From NCBI RefSeq assembly GCF_019957155.1, contig NZ_JAIPME010000002.1, positions 496,001 to 560,000 of the forward strand: 64,000 nt of DNA. The letters run 5' to 3'. Positions 16,482 to 25,081 of this stretch are shown here, piece after piece. Made by a program: the position numbers and the translations under genes. The number at the start of each line of letters is the position of its first letter. Positions within the stretch are counted from its first letter, which is position 1. Origin of the DNA: Anaerococcus murdochii. Its GTDB lineage: Bacteria; Bacillota; Clostridia; Tissierellales; Peptoniphilaceae. The notes below the pieces were generated by a model, which saw only the letters and a list, made by a program, of their open reading frames with translations, did no database searches and was not told the origin of the DNA.

Positions 16482-17962
16482 TAAAAATTATCCCTTACGT
16501 ATTCTAGTCTATCCTTAACTAGGTCCTTGCCCATGATTAAAAAGGCATTTGATAGGTCTGGACCATGGACTGATCCTGTAACTGCTGCCCTTACTGGGAA
16601 CCAAAGGTTCTTGCCCTTGATGCCTGTTTCCTTTTGGATAGTTTTCATAACTGATTTTGCAAAGTCTGCATCAATTTCGTCAACTTGGTCAAGTTGGTTT
16701 AAGAAGGCATTAAATAAAGTTCTTGCCTCATCTGTTGAAATTGCTTCTTTTGCGTCATCATCATATTCAATATCTTCGCTCTTTATATAGTAGTTTTTAG
16801 CAAGTTCTGGTGCATCTGAGAATTTATCAATGGCTGATTGCCATGTTTCTGCAAGAAGAACTAGTTTGTCATGGTCATAAGATTCGTCAATTAAACCAGC
16901 CTTAATCATGTATGGCTTGATGTCTTCTGCAAGTTTTTCTGGTGATAATTCTCTTACATAATGGCCATTTACCCAGTCAAGTTTTTTCTTGTCAAAAACA
17001 GCACCAGTTTTATTTACCCTATCAAAGTCAAATTGTTTAGCAAGCTCTTCAATTGTGAAGATTTCTTCTTCGCTATCTGGTGACCAACCTAATAGTGATA
17101 GGAAATTAATTAGGCCTTCTGGCATGTAACCTTCTTCGATGAAGTCCTCTACCATACCGTCGCCGTTTCTCTTTGAATATTTTTTGTGGTCCTTATTTAA
17201 AACTGTAGGTAGGTGGATATATTCTGGAGCATCCCAGCCAAAGGCTTCGTAAAGATAAACGTGCTTTGGTGTTGATGAAATCCACTCATCTCCACGAACA
17301 ACGTGGGTAATTCCCATCAAGTGGTCGTCTACAACTACAGCAAAGTGGTAGGTTGGGTAACCATCTCTTTTGATAAGGACTTGGTCATCTTGGTCGTCAG
17401 TATTAAAGGTAATTTTGCCCTTGATCCTGTCGTTAAATGAAATATCATAGTCTTTTGGTAATTTTAGTCTAACTGTGTATTCTTCACCATTCGCAACTCT
17501 CTGTTTGGCTTCTTCTAGAGGAATAGACCTGCAAAGACCGTCGTATTTTGGTGTAAGGCCGTCAGCTTTCATTTGGTCTCTGACCTTGTCGACTCTTTCT
17601 TGAGAGCAGAAGCAGTAGTAAGCCTTGCCTTCTTCAATCAATTGGTCGATGTATTTATTATAAATGCCTTTTTCTACCCTTTCAGATTGGATATATGGAC
17701 CAAAATCTCCTTTTTCTGTAACATGACCATTTTCATCGAGCATAACACCTTCGTCGATTTCAACGCCTGACCATTTTAGGGCCTTCAAAAGATTTTCCAA
17801 AGCACCTTCTACAAACCTGGTCCTGTCTGTATCTTCTATTCTCAAAATCATCTTGCCGCCAGTATGTCTTGCGTATAGGTAGTTAAATAGGGCTGTCCTA
17901 AGGCCGCCTATATGCAAATATCCTGTTGGAGATGGTGCAAATCTTACTCTAACTTCACTCAT
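16481..17962 (-). CDS. gltX: Glutamyl-tRNA synthetase
   Basis: 493 residues. HIGH-type motif PSPTGYLHIGGLRTALFN at the N-terminus and KMSKS-type KYSKRNGDGM near residue 260 are intact; the anticodon-binding C-terminal helices are complete. A CFCSQE stretch follows in the region where zinc-binding types have their cysteines. Whether the enzyme is discriminating or also charges tRNA-Gln is not visible. It is first in the gltX-cysS-rlmB-yacP operon. Its leader is about 95 nt and has two hairpins (GGGAAGT/ACTTCCC and CTTATCAA/TTGATAAG) but no T-box motif. Confidence 0.97.
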   Translation of the reverse strand: MSEVRVRFAPSPTGYLHIGGLRTALFNYLYARHTGGKMILRIEDTDRTRFVEGALENLLKALKWSGVEIDEGVMLDENGHVTEKGDFGPYIQSERVEKGIYNKYIDQLIEEGKAYYCFCSQERVDKVRDQMKADGLTPKYDGLCRSIPLEEAKQRVANGEEYTVRLKLPKDYDISFNDRIKGKITFNTDDQDDQVLIKRDGYPTYHFAVVVDDHLMGITHVVRGDEWISSTPKHVYLYEAFGWDAPEYIHLPTVLNKDHKKYSKRNGDGMVEDFIEEGYMPEGLINFLSLLGWSPDSEEEIFTIEELAKQFDFDRVNKTGAVFDKKKLDWVNGHYVRELSPEKLAEDIKPYMIKAGLIDESYDHDKLVLLAETWQSAIDKFSDAPELAKNYYIKSEDIEYDDDAKEAISTDEARTLFNAFLNQLDQVDEIDADFAKSVMKTIQKETGIKGKNLWFPVRAAVTGSVHGPDLSNAFLIMGKDLVKDRLEYVRDNF

Positions 17963-18061
17963 TAATAACTCCTTTTAGTTTTCTTATCAATTATTCTTTT
18001 AGGTTGATAAGTAAATAAGGGAAGTAAAACTTCCCCCACAAACTTAACCTTAACTCATCTA

Positions 18062-18090
18062 ATTATAACATCTATTACTACAAAAATCAA
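18062..18090 (-). promoter_or_regulatory. gltX operon promoter
   Basis: -35 TTGATT (18090-18085), 17-bp spacer, -10 TATAAT (18067-18062). The -35 lies inside the terminator hairpin of the upstream gene. Confidence 0.75.
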
Positions 18091-18118
18091 CCTTGTCAAG
18101 GTTGATTTTTGTTTTTTT
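18082..18118. terminator. Bidirectional-type terminator hairpin
   Basis: AAAAATCAACCTTG/CAAGGTTGATTTTT stem with T-runs on both sides. On the minus strand it follows the PTS IIB-like gene. Confidence 0.75.
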
Positions 18119-18138
18119 GATAAATTTTTGTACTTTTA

Positions 18139-18597
18139 TTAAATTATTTTTTCTTCTTTATCATTTATCGAGGTTTTTATAAAAATTTTTATCCCTGTGT
18201 TTTTGATTTTTTCAAAAATTCTCATATCCTCGTCGTCCACAGCCACGAGTTCTGTCAAAGATTTTTTGCCGATTGAAAGGTGAATTACTCCGACATTTAC
18301 TTCTGTAATTTGGGCACCTGAATCAATTATTTTTTCAAGATCTCCCGTATTTTTAATAAGGAGAAAATACTCTCCCTCATTTTTATCAAGAAAATCTTTT
18401 ACATTTGCTACTTTTAAATAAGTCGATTCAATAAAATCTGGCACTGTAAGGTCCATGACCTCAATTCTAATATGATCGGTCGCTGTCCTGTCATTGGCGA
18501 TGATTACTTTTTTCAAATTGTATGAGTCACACCAATCTTTGACGACACTTCCATTTGCAAGTCTTGAATCAATTCTCGCGAGAGTAATTTTTCCCAT
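18139..18597 (-). CDS. PTS mannose/sorbose IIB-like protein without phospho-histidine
   Basis: 152 residues. The whole chain fits the PTS IIB domain of the mannose family: the N-terminal ARIDSRLANGSVVKDW matches RIDDRLIHGQVVxxW, followed by KVIIANDRTA. The histidine that carries the phosphate is replaced by Asn15, so phosphotransfer should be impossible. No IIA, IIC or IID gene is nearby. The start at 18597 overlaps the HAD gene stop by one base (TGATG), with AGGAGGG five bases upstream. A sensory or binding role coupled to the HAD phosphatase is a guess. Confidence 0.75.
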   Translation of the reverse strand: MGKITLARIDSRLANGSVVKDWCDSYNLKKVIIANDRTATDHIRIEVMDLTVPDFIESTYLKVANVKDFLDKNEGEYFLLIKNTGDLEKIIDSGAQITEVNVGVIHLSIGKKSLTELVAVDDEDMRIFEKIKNTGIKIFIKTSINDKEEKII

Positions 18598-19244
18598 CAA
18601 GCCCTCCTAATTACCATTTCGCTTGGGTCATCAATTATTAGGTCAGGATTTGCATCTTCAAGGACCTTTCTATCCCTAAAACCCCAAGAGACCCCAACGG
18701 TAAAGATTCCTGCGTTTTTACCGCACTTCATATCAACTTCGCTGTCGCCGAAATAAATAATATCAGAAAAATCTGCCCCAAACTTTTCTTTTAGGATCAT
18801 AATCCCCTCTGGTGATGGCTTTCTCTGGTAATCTTCTCTGTAGCCTAAAATCTCATCAAAATATCCCTCCCCAAAAACAACAGGGATGACTTTCTTGCAA
18901 GTTTCGTCTGGTTTATTTGAAAAACAAACAAGGGGTTTTCCCGTTTTCTTTAGCGCATCAAGGGCTTCTTTCACCCCATCATAGGCCTTTGTAAGATAGG
19001 CAGAATTATCGTCGTAGGCCTTGTTGTAAGAATCCAAGAAATCTTTCCTAAATTTTGCATCTTTAGGGGCCCCAACATAGTCAAGGGTCTTTTCGCAAAG
19101 GACAACTGGGCCATTTCCAACAAAGGGTTCAACCTTATCTTTTGGGCAAGCTTCCAATTCAAATTTCTTTAAAGTTTGGTTTATAAAATAAGTTATGGTA
19201 TCTATTGTGTATAACAAGGTACCGTCTATATCAAATATATACAT
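18597..19244 (-). CDS. HAD-superfamily phosphatase (phosphoglycolate phosphatase-like)
   Basis: 215 residues. The nucleophile motif is FDIDGTL (motif I), CFSNKPDE gives motif II Ser, KPSPEG the motif III lysine and IIYFGDSEVD the motif IV acids. The helical cap lies between residues 15 and 80, as in Gph/PgmB types. Substrate is unknown; phosphoglycolate or sugar phosphates are common. It is cotranscribed and overlapping with the PTS IIB-like gene. Confidence 0.88.
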   Translation of the reverse strand: MYIFDIDGTLLYTIDTITYFINQTLKKFELEACPKDKVEPFVGNGPVVLCEKTLDYVGAPKDAKFRKDFLDSYNKAYDDNSAYLTKAYDGVKEALDALKKTGKPLVCFSNKPDETCKKVIPVVFGEGYFDEILGYREDYQRKPSPEGIMILKEKFGADFSDIIYFGDSEVDMKCGKNAGIFTVGVSWGFRDRKVLEDANPDLIIDDPSEMVIRRA

Positions 19245-19374
19245 ATCTTCCTCGCTTTTTTCTATTATTGTACTTTTCTTTGGAAATTTGCCTATAGGTA
19301 AATATTTAAAGAAAGTTTTGACTTTTAGGGTATAAATATTGGTAAGAAAATGAACTTAAAATAAGAAGGAGCTT

Positions 19375-20817
19375 ATGAAAGAGATTAGAAACCTAACCAT
19401 GCTTAGCGATTTTTATGAATTTACTATGGCTAATGGTTATTATGAAAACGGAATGAAAGATACAATCGCAGTCTTTGACGCCTTTTACAGGAAAAACCCA
19501 GACGGCGGTGGCTATGCGATTTTTGCAGGTCTTAATGATATAATTTCCTATATCAAAAACCTTCATTTCACTGACGAAGACATTGAATATTTCAAGGCCC
19601 AGGGTGGTTTTTCTGATGGATTTTTGGAATATTTAAGAAATTTCAAATTCACAGGTGATGTTTATGCATTTCCTGAAGGATCAGTTATGTTTCCAGGCGA
19701 GCCAATCGTCACAGTCAAAGCCCCAATCATAGAGTGTTCTATAATTGAAACCTACTTGCTTTTGTCAATGAATTTTAATTCACTAATTGCAACTAAGACC
19801 AATAGGATTGTTAACTCTGCAGGTGACAGGCTTGTAATGGAATTTGGTGCTAGACGTGCCCAGGGAGCCGATGCTTCAATCACTGGAGCAAGGGCAGCCT
19901 ACATCGCGGGTGCCCCAATTACATCCAACACTTATTCAGCCAAAAAATATGGCTTTAAGGCATCTGGAACCATGGCCCACTCTTGGATTCAAGCCTTTGA
20001 TTCTGAATACCAAGCCTTTAAAACCTATGCAAAAATGTATCCAAATAACTGCATACTTTTAATCGATACCTACGACACACTTGAATCTGGCCTTGTAAAT
20101 GCCATGAAGGTTTTCAAGGAAGAACTTGTCCCAAAGGGCCTTACAGGTGGAGTGAGGATTGACTCAGGCGATTTGGCCTACCTCTCTAAGGAAGTCAGAA
20201 AAAGGCTTGACGAGAATGGTTTCGAGGACTTTAAGATTGTCGCATCAAATTCCCTAGATGAATTTAAAATCGAATCCCTTCTTGCCCAGGGAGCAAAAAT
20301 CGACTCTTTTGGTATAGGTGAAAGGCTAATTACTGCCAAGTCTGACCCAGTTTTTGGCGGGGTTTATAAGCTTGTAGCCATAGAAAAAGACGGAGACCTT
20401 GAGGCAAAAATCAAAGTCTCAGAAAATGTAGAAAAAATTACAACACCAGGTTTTAAGAAGGTCTACAGGCTCTACGATGCTGAAACTTGCAAGGCTGAGG
20501 CTGACTATATTGCCCTAAGAGATGAGGAAGTTGACGATTCCGAACCACTTGTAATCTTCGACCCACTTTTCACCTGGAAGATGAAAAAAATGAAAAATTA
20601 CAAGGCTAGAGAGATGCAAGTTAAAATCTTTGAAAAAGGCGAACTTGTCTATGACGAGCCAAGCCTAGACGATATAGCAGAATACAGAAAAGAAGAAGTC
20701 GAATCTCTTTGGGATGAGGTAAAAAGATATGACGCCCCACACAATTATTACGTTGACCTTTCCCAAAAACTTTGGAACTTGAAACAAAAATTAATTTTAG
20801 AAGCAAAATCTAAATAA
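19375..20817 (+). CDS. pncB: Nicotinate phosphoribosyltransferase
   Basis: 480 residues, typical of the Firmicute form. It makes nicotinate mononucleotide from nicotinate, PRPP and ATP in NAD salvage. Visible family motifs are LTMLSDFYEFTMANGYYENG, EFGARRAQGADAS, TMAHSWI (with the conserved histidine that is phosphorylated), GVRIDSGDLAYLSKEVRK and the FGIGERL phosphate-binding loop. AAGAAGGAG precedes the ATG. Single gene with its own terminator. Confidence 0.96.
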   Translation: MKEIRNLTMLSDFYEFTMANGYYENGMKDTIAVFDAFYRKNPDGGGYAIFAGLNDIISYIKNLHFTDEDIEYFKAQGGFSDGFLEYLRNFKFTGDVYAFPEGSVMFPGEPIVTVKAPIIECSIIETYLLLSMNFNSLIATKTNRIVNSAGDRLVMEFGARRAQGADASITGARAAYIAGAPITSNTYSAKKYGFKASGTMAHSWIQAFDSEYQAFKTYAKMYPNNCILLIDTYDTLESGLVNAMKVFKEELVPKGLTGGVRIDSGDLAYLSKEVRKRLDENGFEDFKIVASNSLDEFKIESLLAQGAKIDSFGIGERLITAKSDPVFGGVYKLVAIEKDGDLEAKIKVSENVEKITTPGFKKVYRLYDAETCKAEADYIALRDEEVDDSEPLVIFDPLFTWKMKKMKNYKAREMQVKIFEKGELVYDEPSLDDIAEYRKEEVESLWDEVKRYDAPHNYYVDLSQKLWNLKQKLILEAKSK

Positions 20818-20844
20818 AAAGAGGCAGCCTGGGCTGCCTTTTTG
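20815..20844. terminator. Terminator shared by convergent pncB and GH84 genes
   Basis: AGGCAGCC-TGG-GCTGCCT hairpin with TTTTT on the plus strand and CTTTTTATTT on the minus. Confidence 0.85.
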
Positions 20845-20849
20845 CTTGC

Positions 20850-22112
20850 TTAAATTTCTTGATAAAGTTCTTCCAAAGTCCCACTGGTTTTGACCTTTAT
20901 CTCTTCTAGGCCATTTTCACCTAGGACTTGGATTTTTATATTTTTTGCATTTTTATAATAATTTTCAGCTTGGCTTTTATTTCCTTCAAGCTTTGATAAG
21001 ACTGCACTTGCTAGGTTTTTTAAGCTTACTACAAAGGGCTTTATTTCCTTGTATAAGGATTCATTTGAATGATTTTTTTGGTAAGCTTCTACGGCCTTTA
21101 TTTTTTCTTCCAGTAATTTTTTAAGGATCCCTGTGTTTTTTTCTTCAAAGGCTTTTTTAAGGTCCATATCTTCGGTAAATTTCTTGGCTTCTGTCCTTTG
21201 ATAGACCAAGGAACCGTAAAAGCTTGGGGCGATTTTTATCAAATCTTCAAAGGCGCCTGGTTCTAGGTTTTTGGCTGCTTTTTTAAAAGCCCCTTCAGGA
21301 TTGTATTTTTCTGGATTTTTCAAATATTCATTTGCCTGGTAGATTGCTATTTTTGAAGCTTCTGCCTGGTTCATCGGGTTTAGGTAAAAGCCATCAAAAT
21401 TTATATCTCTTGAATCGTAAAACTCAAAAATTTCCAAAAAAATTTCATCTGGCTTATAATCATTTACCGGCCAATTAAACCAAATATAGGGTTTTTTGCT
21501 AGTTCTTTTTAAAAAATCTTCGTTTGACTTGTGATTGATTGGATCTACAACCTGGCTGCCGGTCCACATGAGGTTGAGGTTTTTCATCTCCTCCAAAAGG
21601 CCCTCGTATTCAAAACCCTTTTCATCTATCCAAGCGTCGTTATACCAAGGATGGACAAAATAAAGGTAAGAGCCCGTTTCCTTTTCCACAAAATCCGCCA
21701 AGTCTCTTATTAATTTCATATGGTCGGATCTTTTTTCAAAGGCGAACTTTTTGTCAATATCATCAAGACATAGGCCAAAAGACTTGACTCCCACGCCCAT
21801 TAATTGCCTATATTTAGCGAAAATCTTCCCAATTTCTTCATCGTAAGAATCAAAGTCGAAGGGATTTTGGCCTGGGTGGATGGCCCAAGTAAATTCAATA
21901 CCCTTTTCATCGCTTAGGTCTGCGAGGGTTTTTATTTTCGAAATTTCATCAACTGGATAAGGCTCGCGCCACTTTTTGTTGTGGTAGGGGTCGTCTTTTG
22001 GAGCATAAATGTACTGGTCCATGCCAATTTCAGCTAGGAAATTTATCATAGACTTTCTCTCGTCAAAAGTCCAAGGGATACCGTAAAAGCCTTCAATTAT
22101 GCCTTTTTTCAT
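20850..22112 (-). CDS. GH84 beta-N-acetylglucosaminidase (O-GlcNAcase-like), cytoplasmic
   Basis: 420 residues. The catalytic domain opens at residue 2 with KGIIEGFYGIPWTFDER and continues with YIYAPKDDPYH and SFGLCLDDIDKKF. The adjacent Asp pair in CLDD is the catalytic pair of the family, which uses substrate-assisted catalysis on terminal GlcNAc. After the barrel (about residue 270) is a helical region. There is no signal peptide and none of the usual flanking binding modules, unlike secreted clostridial NagJ/NagH. It follows manA by one base, so it is probably part of intracellular amino-sugar use. Confidence 0.88.
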   Translation of the reverse strand: MKKGIIEGFYGIPWTFDERKSMINFLAEIGMDQYIYAPKDDPYHNKKWREPYPVDEISKIKTLADLSDEKGIEFTWAIHPGQNPFDFDSYDEEIGKIFAKYRQLMGVGVKSFGLCLDDIDKKFAFEKRSDHMKLIRDLADFVEKETGSYLYFVHPWYNDAWIDEKGFEYEGLLEEMKNLNLMWTGSQVVDPINHKSNEDFLKRTSKKPYIWFNWPVNDYKPDEIFLEIFEFYDSRDINFDGFYLNPMNQAEASKIAIYQANEYLKNPEKYNPEGAFKKAAKNLEPGAFEDLIKIAPSFYGSLVYQRTEAKKFTEDMDLKKAFEEKNTGILKKLLEEKIKAVEAYQKNHSNESLYKEIKPFVVSLKNLASAVLSKLEGNKSQAENYYKNAKNIKIQVLGENGLEEIKVKTSGTLEELYQEI

Positions 22113-22113
22113 C

Positions 22114-23058
22114 TTATTTCTCCACTGGATTTGCTTCTATTATTGTAAGCTTGCCTGTAATTTTATAGTCCTTAGCATAATTTGTTATTAGGAAAAAATC
22201 TCCCTTTTTGATTGGGTAGACTTTTCCGTCAATTTCAATCTCGCCGGCCCCTTCAATTACAGATTCCAATAAATATGGATTTTGTCTTTCAAACTTAGCT
22301 TGGCTATTTATTTTAAATTCCCTTACTTCAAAATATTCATTGGAAGTTAAATTTCTTCCCTCGTAGCCTGTGCCGGATAAGGTTTGGATTTGGTCTTCTT
22401 GGTCAATAATTTTGATGGCTTGCTTAGATTTTTCTAGGTGAAGATCTCTGAGATTTCCCTTATCGTCCCTCCTATCGTAGTCATAAAGCCTGTAGGTAAT
22501 GTCTGAAGCTTGTTGGATTTCAAGGATTAGGGAGTCTTTTTTGATAGCGTGGACTGTGCCTGCCCTTACAAAGAAAAAGTCACCCTTTTTTGTAGGAACT
22601 TCCTTCAAAAGCTCATCCCACTTTCTGTCGTCAATTAATCTTATGGCCTCATCTTTAGAATCAACCTTGAGCCCAAAAATAATTGAGGCAGAATTTTCAT
22701 TTAAAATGTACCAACACTCGGTCTTTCCCTTTGAATTTTCAAGCCTAGCCCCCATCTCATCATCAGGGTGAACTTGGATTGATAGGTCGTCTGCCGCATC
22801 AATTATTTTTACCAAAAGTGGAAATTCTTTTTCATTAGGATTGCCAAAAAGCTCTGGCTTATCTTTATAAACTTCCCTTAAGGACTTGCCTTTAAATTCG
22901 CCATTTAAAATTGCAGACGATTCCCCTTCCATGCCTGAAATAGCCCAATATTCCCCAGTTTTATCTGATGGGATTTGGTAAGAATAAAGGTCTTTTAATT
23001 TGGATCCGCCCCAGATTTTTTCTGAAAATTTGCCTTCTAAAAATAAAATTTTATCCAT
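22114..23058 (-). CDS. manA: Mannose-6-phosphate isomerase, class I
   Basis: 314 residues. Zinc ligands are visible: SIQVHPDDEMG (histidine), GKTECWYIL (glutamate) and VRAGTVHAI (histidine). EIQQASDITYRLYDYDR is the family's C-terminal active-site segment. It interconverts mannose-6-P and fructose-6-P. A short Firmicute type. It lies in a tight cluster: carboxypeptidase gene, 1 bp, manA, 1 bp, GH84. Confidence 0.93.
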   Translation of the reverse strand: MDKILFLEGKFSEKIWGGSKLKDLYSYQIPSDKTGEYWAISGMEGESSAILNGEFKGKSLREVYKDKPELFGNPNEKEFPLLVKIIDAADDLSIQVHPDDEMGARLENSKGKTECWYILNENSASIIFGLKVDSKDEAIRLIDDRKWDELLKEVPTKKGDFFFVRAGTVHAIKKDSLILEIQQASDITYRLYDYDRRDDKGNLRDLHLEKSKQAIKIIDQEDQIQTLSGTGYEGRNLTSNEYFEVREFKINSQAKFERQNPYLLESVIEGAGEIEIDGKVYPIKKGDFFLITNYAKDYKITGKLTIIEANPVEK

Positions 23059-23059
23059 T

Positions 23060-23929
23060 TTAATCTCCTATACTTTCGTAAATCCTCAATGTTTCTTCTA
23101 TATGCCCGTCGTTTAGGTTGTCTATGTCATCATAAGGGACTCCCATGACAACTAAGATATATTCCTTGCCATTTTTTTCTGCAAGAGTTGCCCAACAAAG
23201 GCCAGCCTTATCAGTTGTTCCGGACTTGCCGCCTATTATTTCAAAACCATTTTGATTGTATTTTTTTAAATGGCTAAAAACTGTCGATTCAAGATAGACT
23301 CCGTCGGGATGATCAAGGGTTGGCCTTGTCACAAAGTCTCTTTTTGTAAAAATCGCCCTAAAATCGCCGTCTTCTAGGCTATCTTTTATGAGCATGGCAC
23401 AGTCTTTGGCCGATTGGTAATTTCCTGGATCATCCATGCCGTCAGCGTTGGCATAGGAAGTGTTTTTAAGGCCCAAATCTTTAGCTTCCTGGTTCATCAT
23501 AGCCACATAATTATCCATAGAACCTGAAATATTTATGGCAAGGCTATCGGCAGCTTCACCAGCAGACCTTAACATGGTTGCATAAAGCAAATCCCTATAA
23601 GATGTAGCTTCTCCTCCCCTAAATCCTGCCATTGATGCATTCATGTCAATAGCCCTATGATAAGCATCAGTATCGACTGGGGCAGTCGCTGCCAAATCAG
23701 TGATGTGTTTTAAGGCCACCCTTACAGTCATGATTTTTGTTAGAGATGCCATTGGAAGCCTCTCGTTTTCGTTTTTAGAAAGGACTTCCTTATCGTCAGT
23801 CAAATTGTAAAGGTAGACCGCCTTTGATATAAACTTTTCATCCTCAGCCTCTTTTTTGAACCTAGAGCTGACAAAAACTGCTATAAGAAAAACTAAGGCA
23901 ATTATAAATAAATTTCTAATCTTTTTCAT
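23060..23929 (-). CDS. D-alanyl-D-alanine carboxypeptidase (S11 family)
   Basis: 289 residues from the ATG at 23929 (the frame also has a TTG six codons earlier). An N-terminal membrane anchor (IRNLFIIALVFLIAVFVSS) is followed by the serine nucleophile in MASLTKIMT (SxxK) and GGKSGTT (KSG/KTG). The second motif reads RSAGEAAD, with Gly where most members have Asn; SGAD-type variants exist in the family. It trims peptidoglycan stem peptides outside the membrane. No PBP5-like C-terminal amphipathic helix is seen, so the N-terminal anchor holds it. Confidence 0.9.
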   Translation of the reverse strand: MKKIRNLFIIALVFLIAVFVSSRFKKEAEDEKFISKAVYLYNLTDDKEVLSKNENERLPMASLTKIMTVRVALKHITDLAATAPVDTDAYHRAIDMNASMAGFRGGEATSYRDLLYATMLRSAGEAADSLAINISGSMDNYVAMMNQEAKDLGLKNTSYANADGMDDPGNYQSAKDCAMLIKDSLEDGDFRAIFTKRDFVTRPTLDHPDGVYLESTVFSHLKKYNQNGFEIIGGKSGTTDKAGLCWATLAEKNGKEYILVVMGVPYDDIDNLNDGHIEETLRIYESIGD

Positions 23930-24102
23930 ACTTCTATTGTACACCAAATTTGAATTTAGATAATTAAATCTTTTGTAAGCCTTTTTATAAAAGCTTAAAA
24001 TTTTGCCAAATTTAAAGCTTATTAGATATGATTTTTAGCGGCTAGCTTGTCCCCGAAAATCATAGAAAAAAATATAAAAAAACTTTTCCCACTACTTGCA
24101 AT

Positions 24103-24117
24103 TGATAATTTATATCA
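24103..24117. promoter_or_regulatory. Fur/PerR-like 7-1-7 box before the TrxR-like gene
   Basis: TGATAATTTATATCA has a perfect left half (TGATAAT) and 5 of 7 in the right half. It lies between TTGCAA (24097) and TAGTAA (24120), a possible weak promoter with 17-bp spacing. Confidence 0.45.
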
Positions 24118-24141
24118 GATAGTAAATATGAGGTGAAAAAA

Positions 24142-25011
24142 ATGAAAGATATAATTATAATTGGAGCAGGCCCTGCCGGCCTTAGCGCAGCCTTATATGC
24201 AAAGGCCCGTGGCAAGGACCTACTTTTACTAGAAAAAGATAGGGTAGGTGGCCTAATTAGCCATGTTTCCAAAGTTAGTCATTATGCTAGCCTTGCCGAT
24301 AATGAATCCGGCGAGGATTTTTCACAAAAACTAAAAGACCAACTCGCCTTTTCAAAGATTGATGTGACCTACGAAGAATGTCTATCTATTGAGAAAAAAA
24401 ACGACTTTTTCCTTGTAAAAACAAATAAAAATACCTATGAAGGTAAAAAACTAATCTATGCAGCAGGTTCTCACTTAAAAGAGCTTGATATTGATTATAA
24501 GGGCTTTGAGATAAAACATTGGCCATATGGCAATGAAGAAAGTCTTAAGGGAAAAACTGTAATTGTAAACGGTGGATCAGACGGAGCAAGCAAGGAAGCT
24601 CTCTATATAGCTAAATTCGCCAAAGAAGTCCACATTGTCCAAAACCAGGATGCCCTTCTTTGCATAGACGAATTTAAAAAGCAAATCGAGGCTTCAGAAA
24701 AAATAAAAGTCCACACATCATCAAGCCTTACAGATATTGAAGTTAAGGATAATAAGTGTGTGAAGGCTATCTTAGATGATTGTGTCATTGAAGATGAAGA
24801 AGGCATAGAAATCTATGTCCAAATCGGCCAAAACGGCAATACAGAACTAATTAAGGACCTAGGTCAAATTAAAAACACCTTCCTTGATGAAGATATAAGC
24901 TCAAAAGTTGACGGCTTATTTTTTGCAGGAGATGTTAGGATTAAAGATGTAAAACAAATAGCCACAGCAGTTGCTGATGGGACTCTTGCTGGTATAAGAG
25001 CAAGCAAGTAA
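24142..25011 (+). CDS. TrxR-like NAD(P)H/FAD oxidoreductase lacking the CxxC
   Basis: 289 residues. The FAD-binding IIIIGAGPAGLSAALYAKA and the second nucleotide-binding segment TVIVNGGSDGASKEALYIA are present, as is the C-terminal GLFFAGDVR. The redox-active CxxC of thioredoxin reductase is absent, so electrons go to another acceptor: ferredoxin, flavodoxin or, as in staphylococcal IruO, ferric siderophore/haem systems. It is shorter than YumC-type ferredoxin reductases (~330). I chose the ATG at 24142: GAGGTG sits six bases upstream. The Fur-like box upstream favours an iron link. Confidence 0.8.
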   Translation: MKDIIIIGAGPAGLSAALYAKARGKDLLLLEKDRVGGLISHVSKVSHYASLADNESGEDFSQKLKDQLAFSKIDVTYEECLSIEKKNDFFLVKTNKNTYEGKKLIYAAGSHLKELDIDYKGFEIKHWPYGNEESLKGKTVIVNGGSDGASKEALYIAKFAKEVHIVQNQDALLCIDEFKKQIEASEKIKVHTSSSLTDIEVKDNKCVKAILDDCVIEDEEGIEIYVQIGQNGNTELIKDLGQIKNTFLDEDISSKVDGLFFAGDVRIKDVKQIATAVADGTLAGIRASK

Positions 25012-25022
25012 AATTTTCAATT

Positions 25023-25073
25023 AAATAGGACTCCCTATTCCTCTTTGGATAAGGGAGTCCTATTTTAGTTTTT
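25023..25073. terminator. Strong terminator between convergent genes
   Basis: 14-bp perfect stem AAATAGGACTCCCT/AGGGAGTCCTATTT with a T-rich tail on the plus strand. Confidence 0.9.
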
Positions 25074-25081
25074 ATTAATAG

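Noticed and set aside
17963..18061. T-box leader before gltX
   Set aside because: The leader is only ~95 nt and lacks the T-box sequence and specifier domain.
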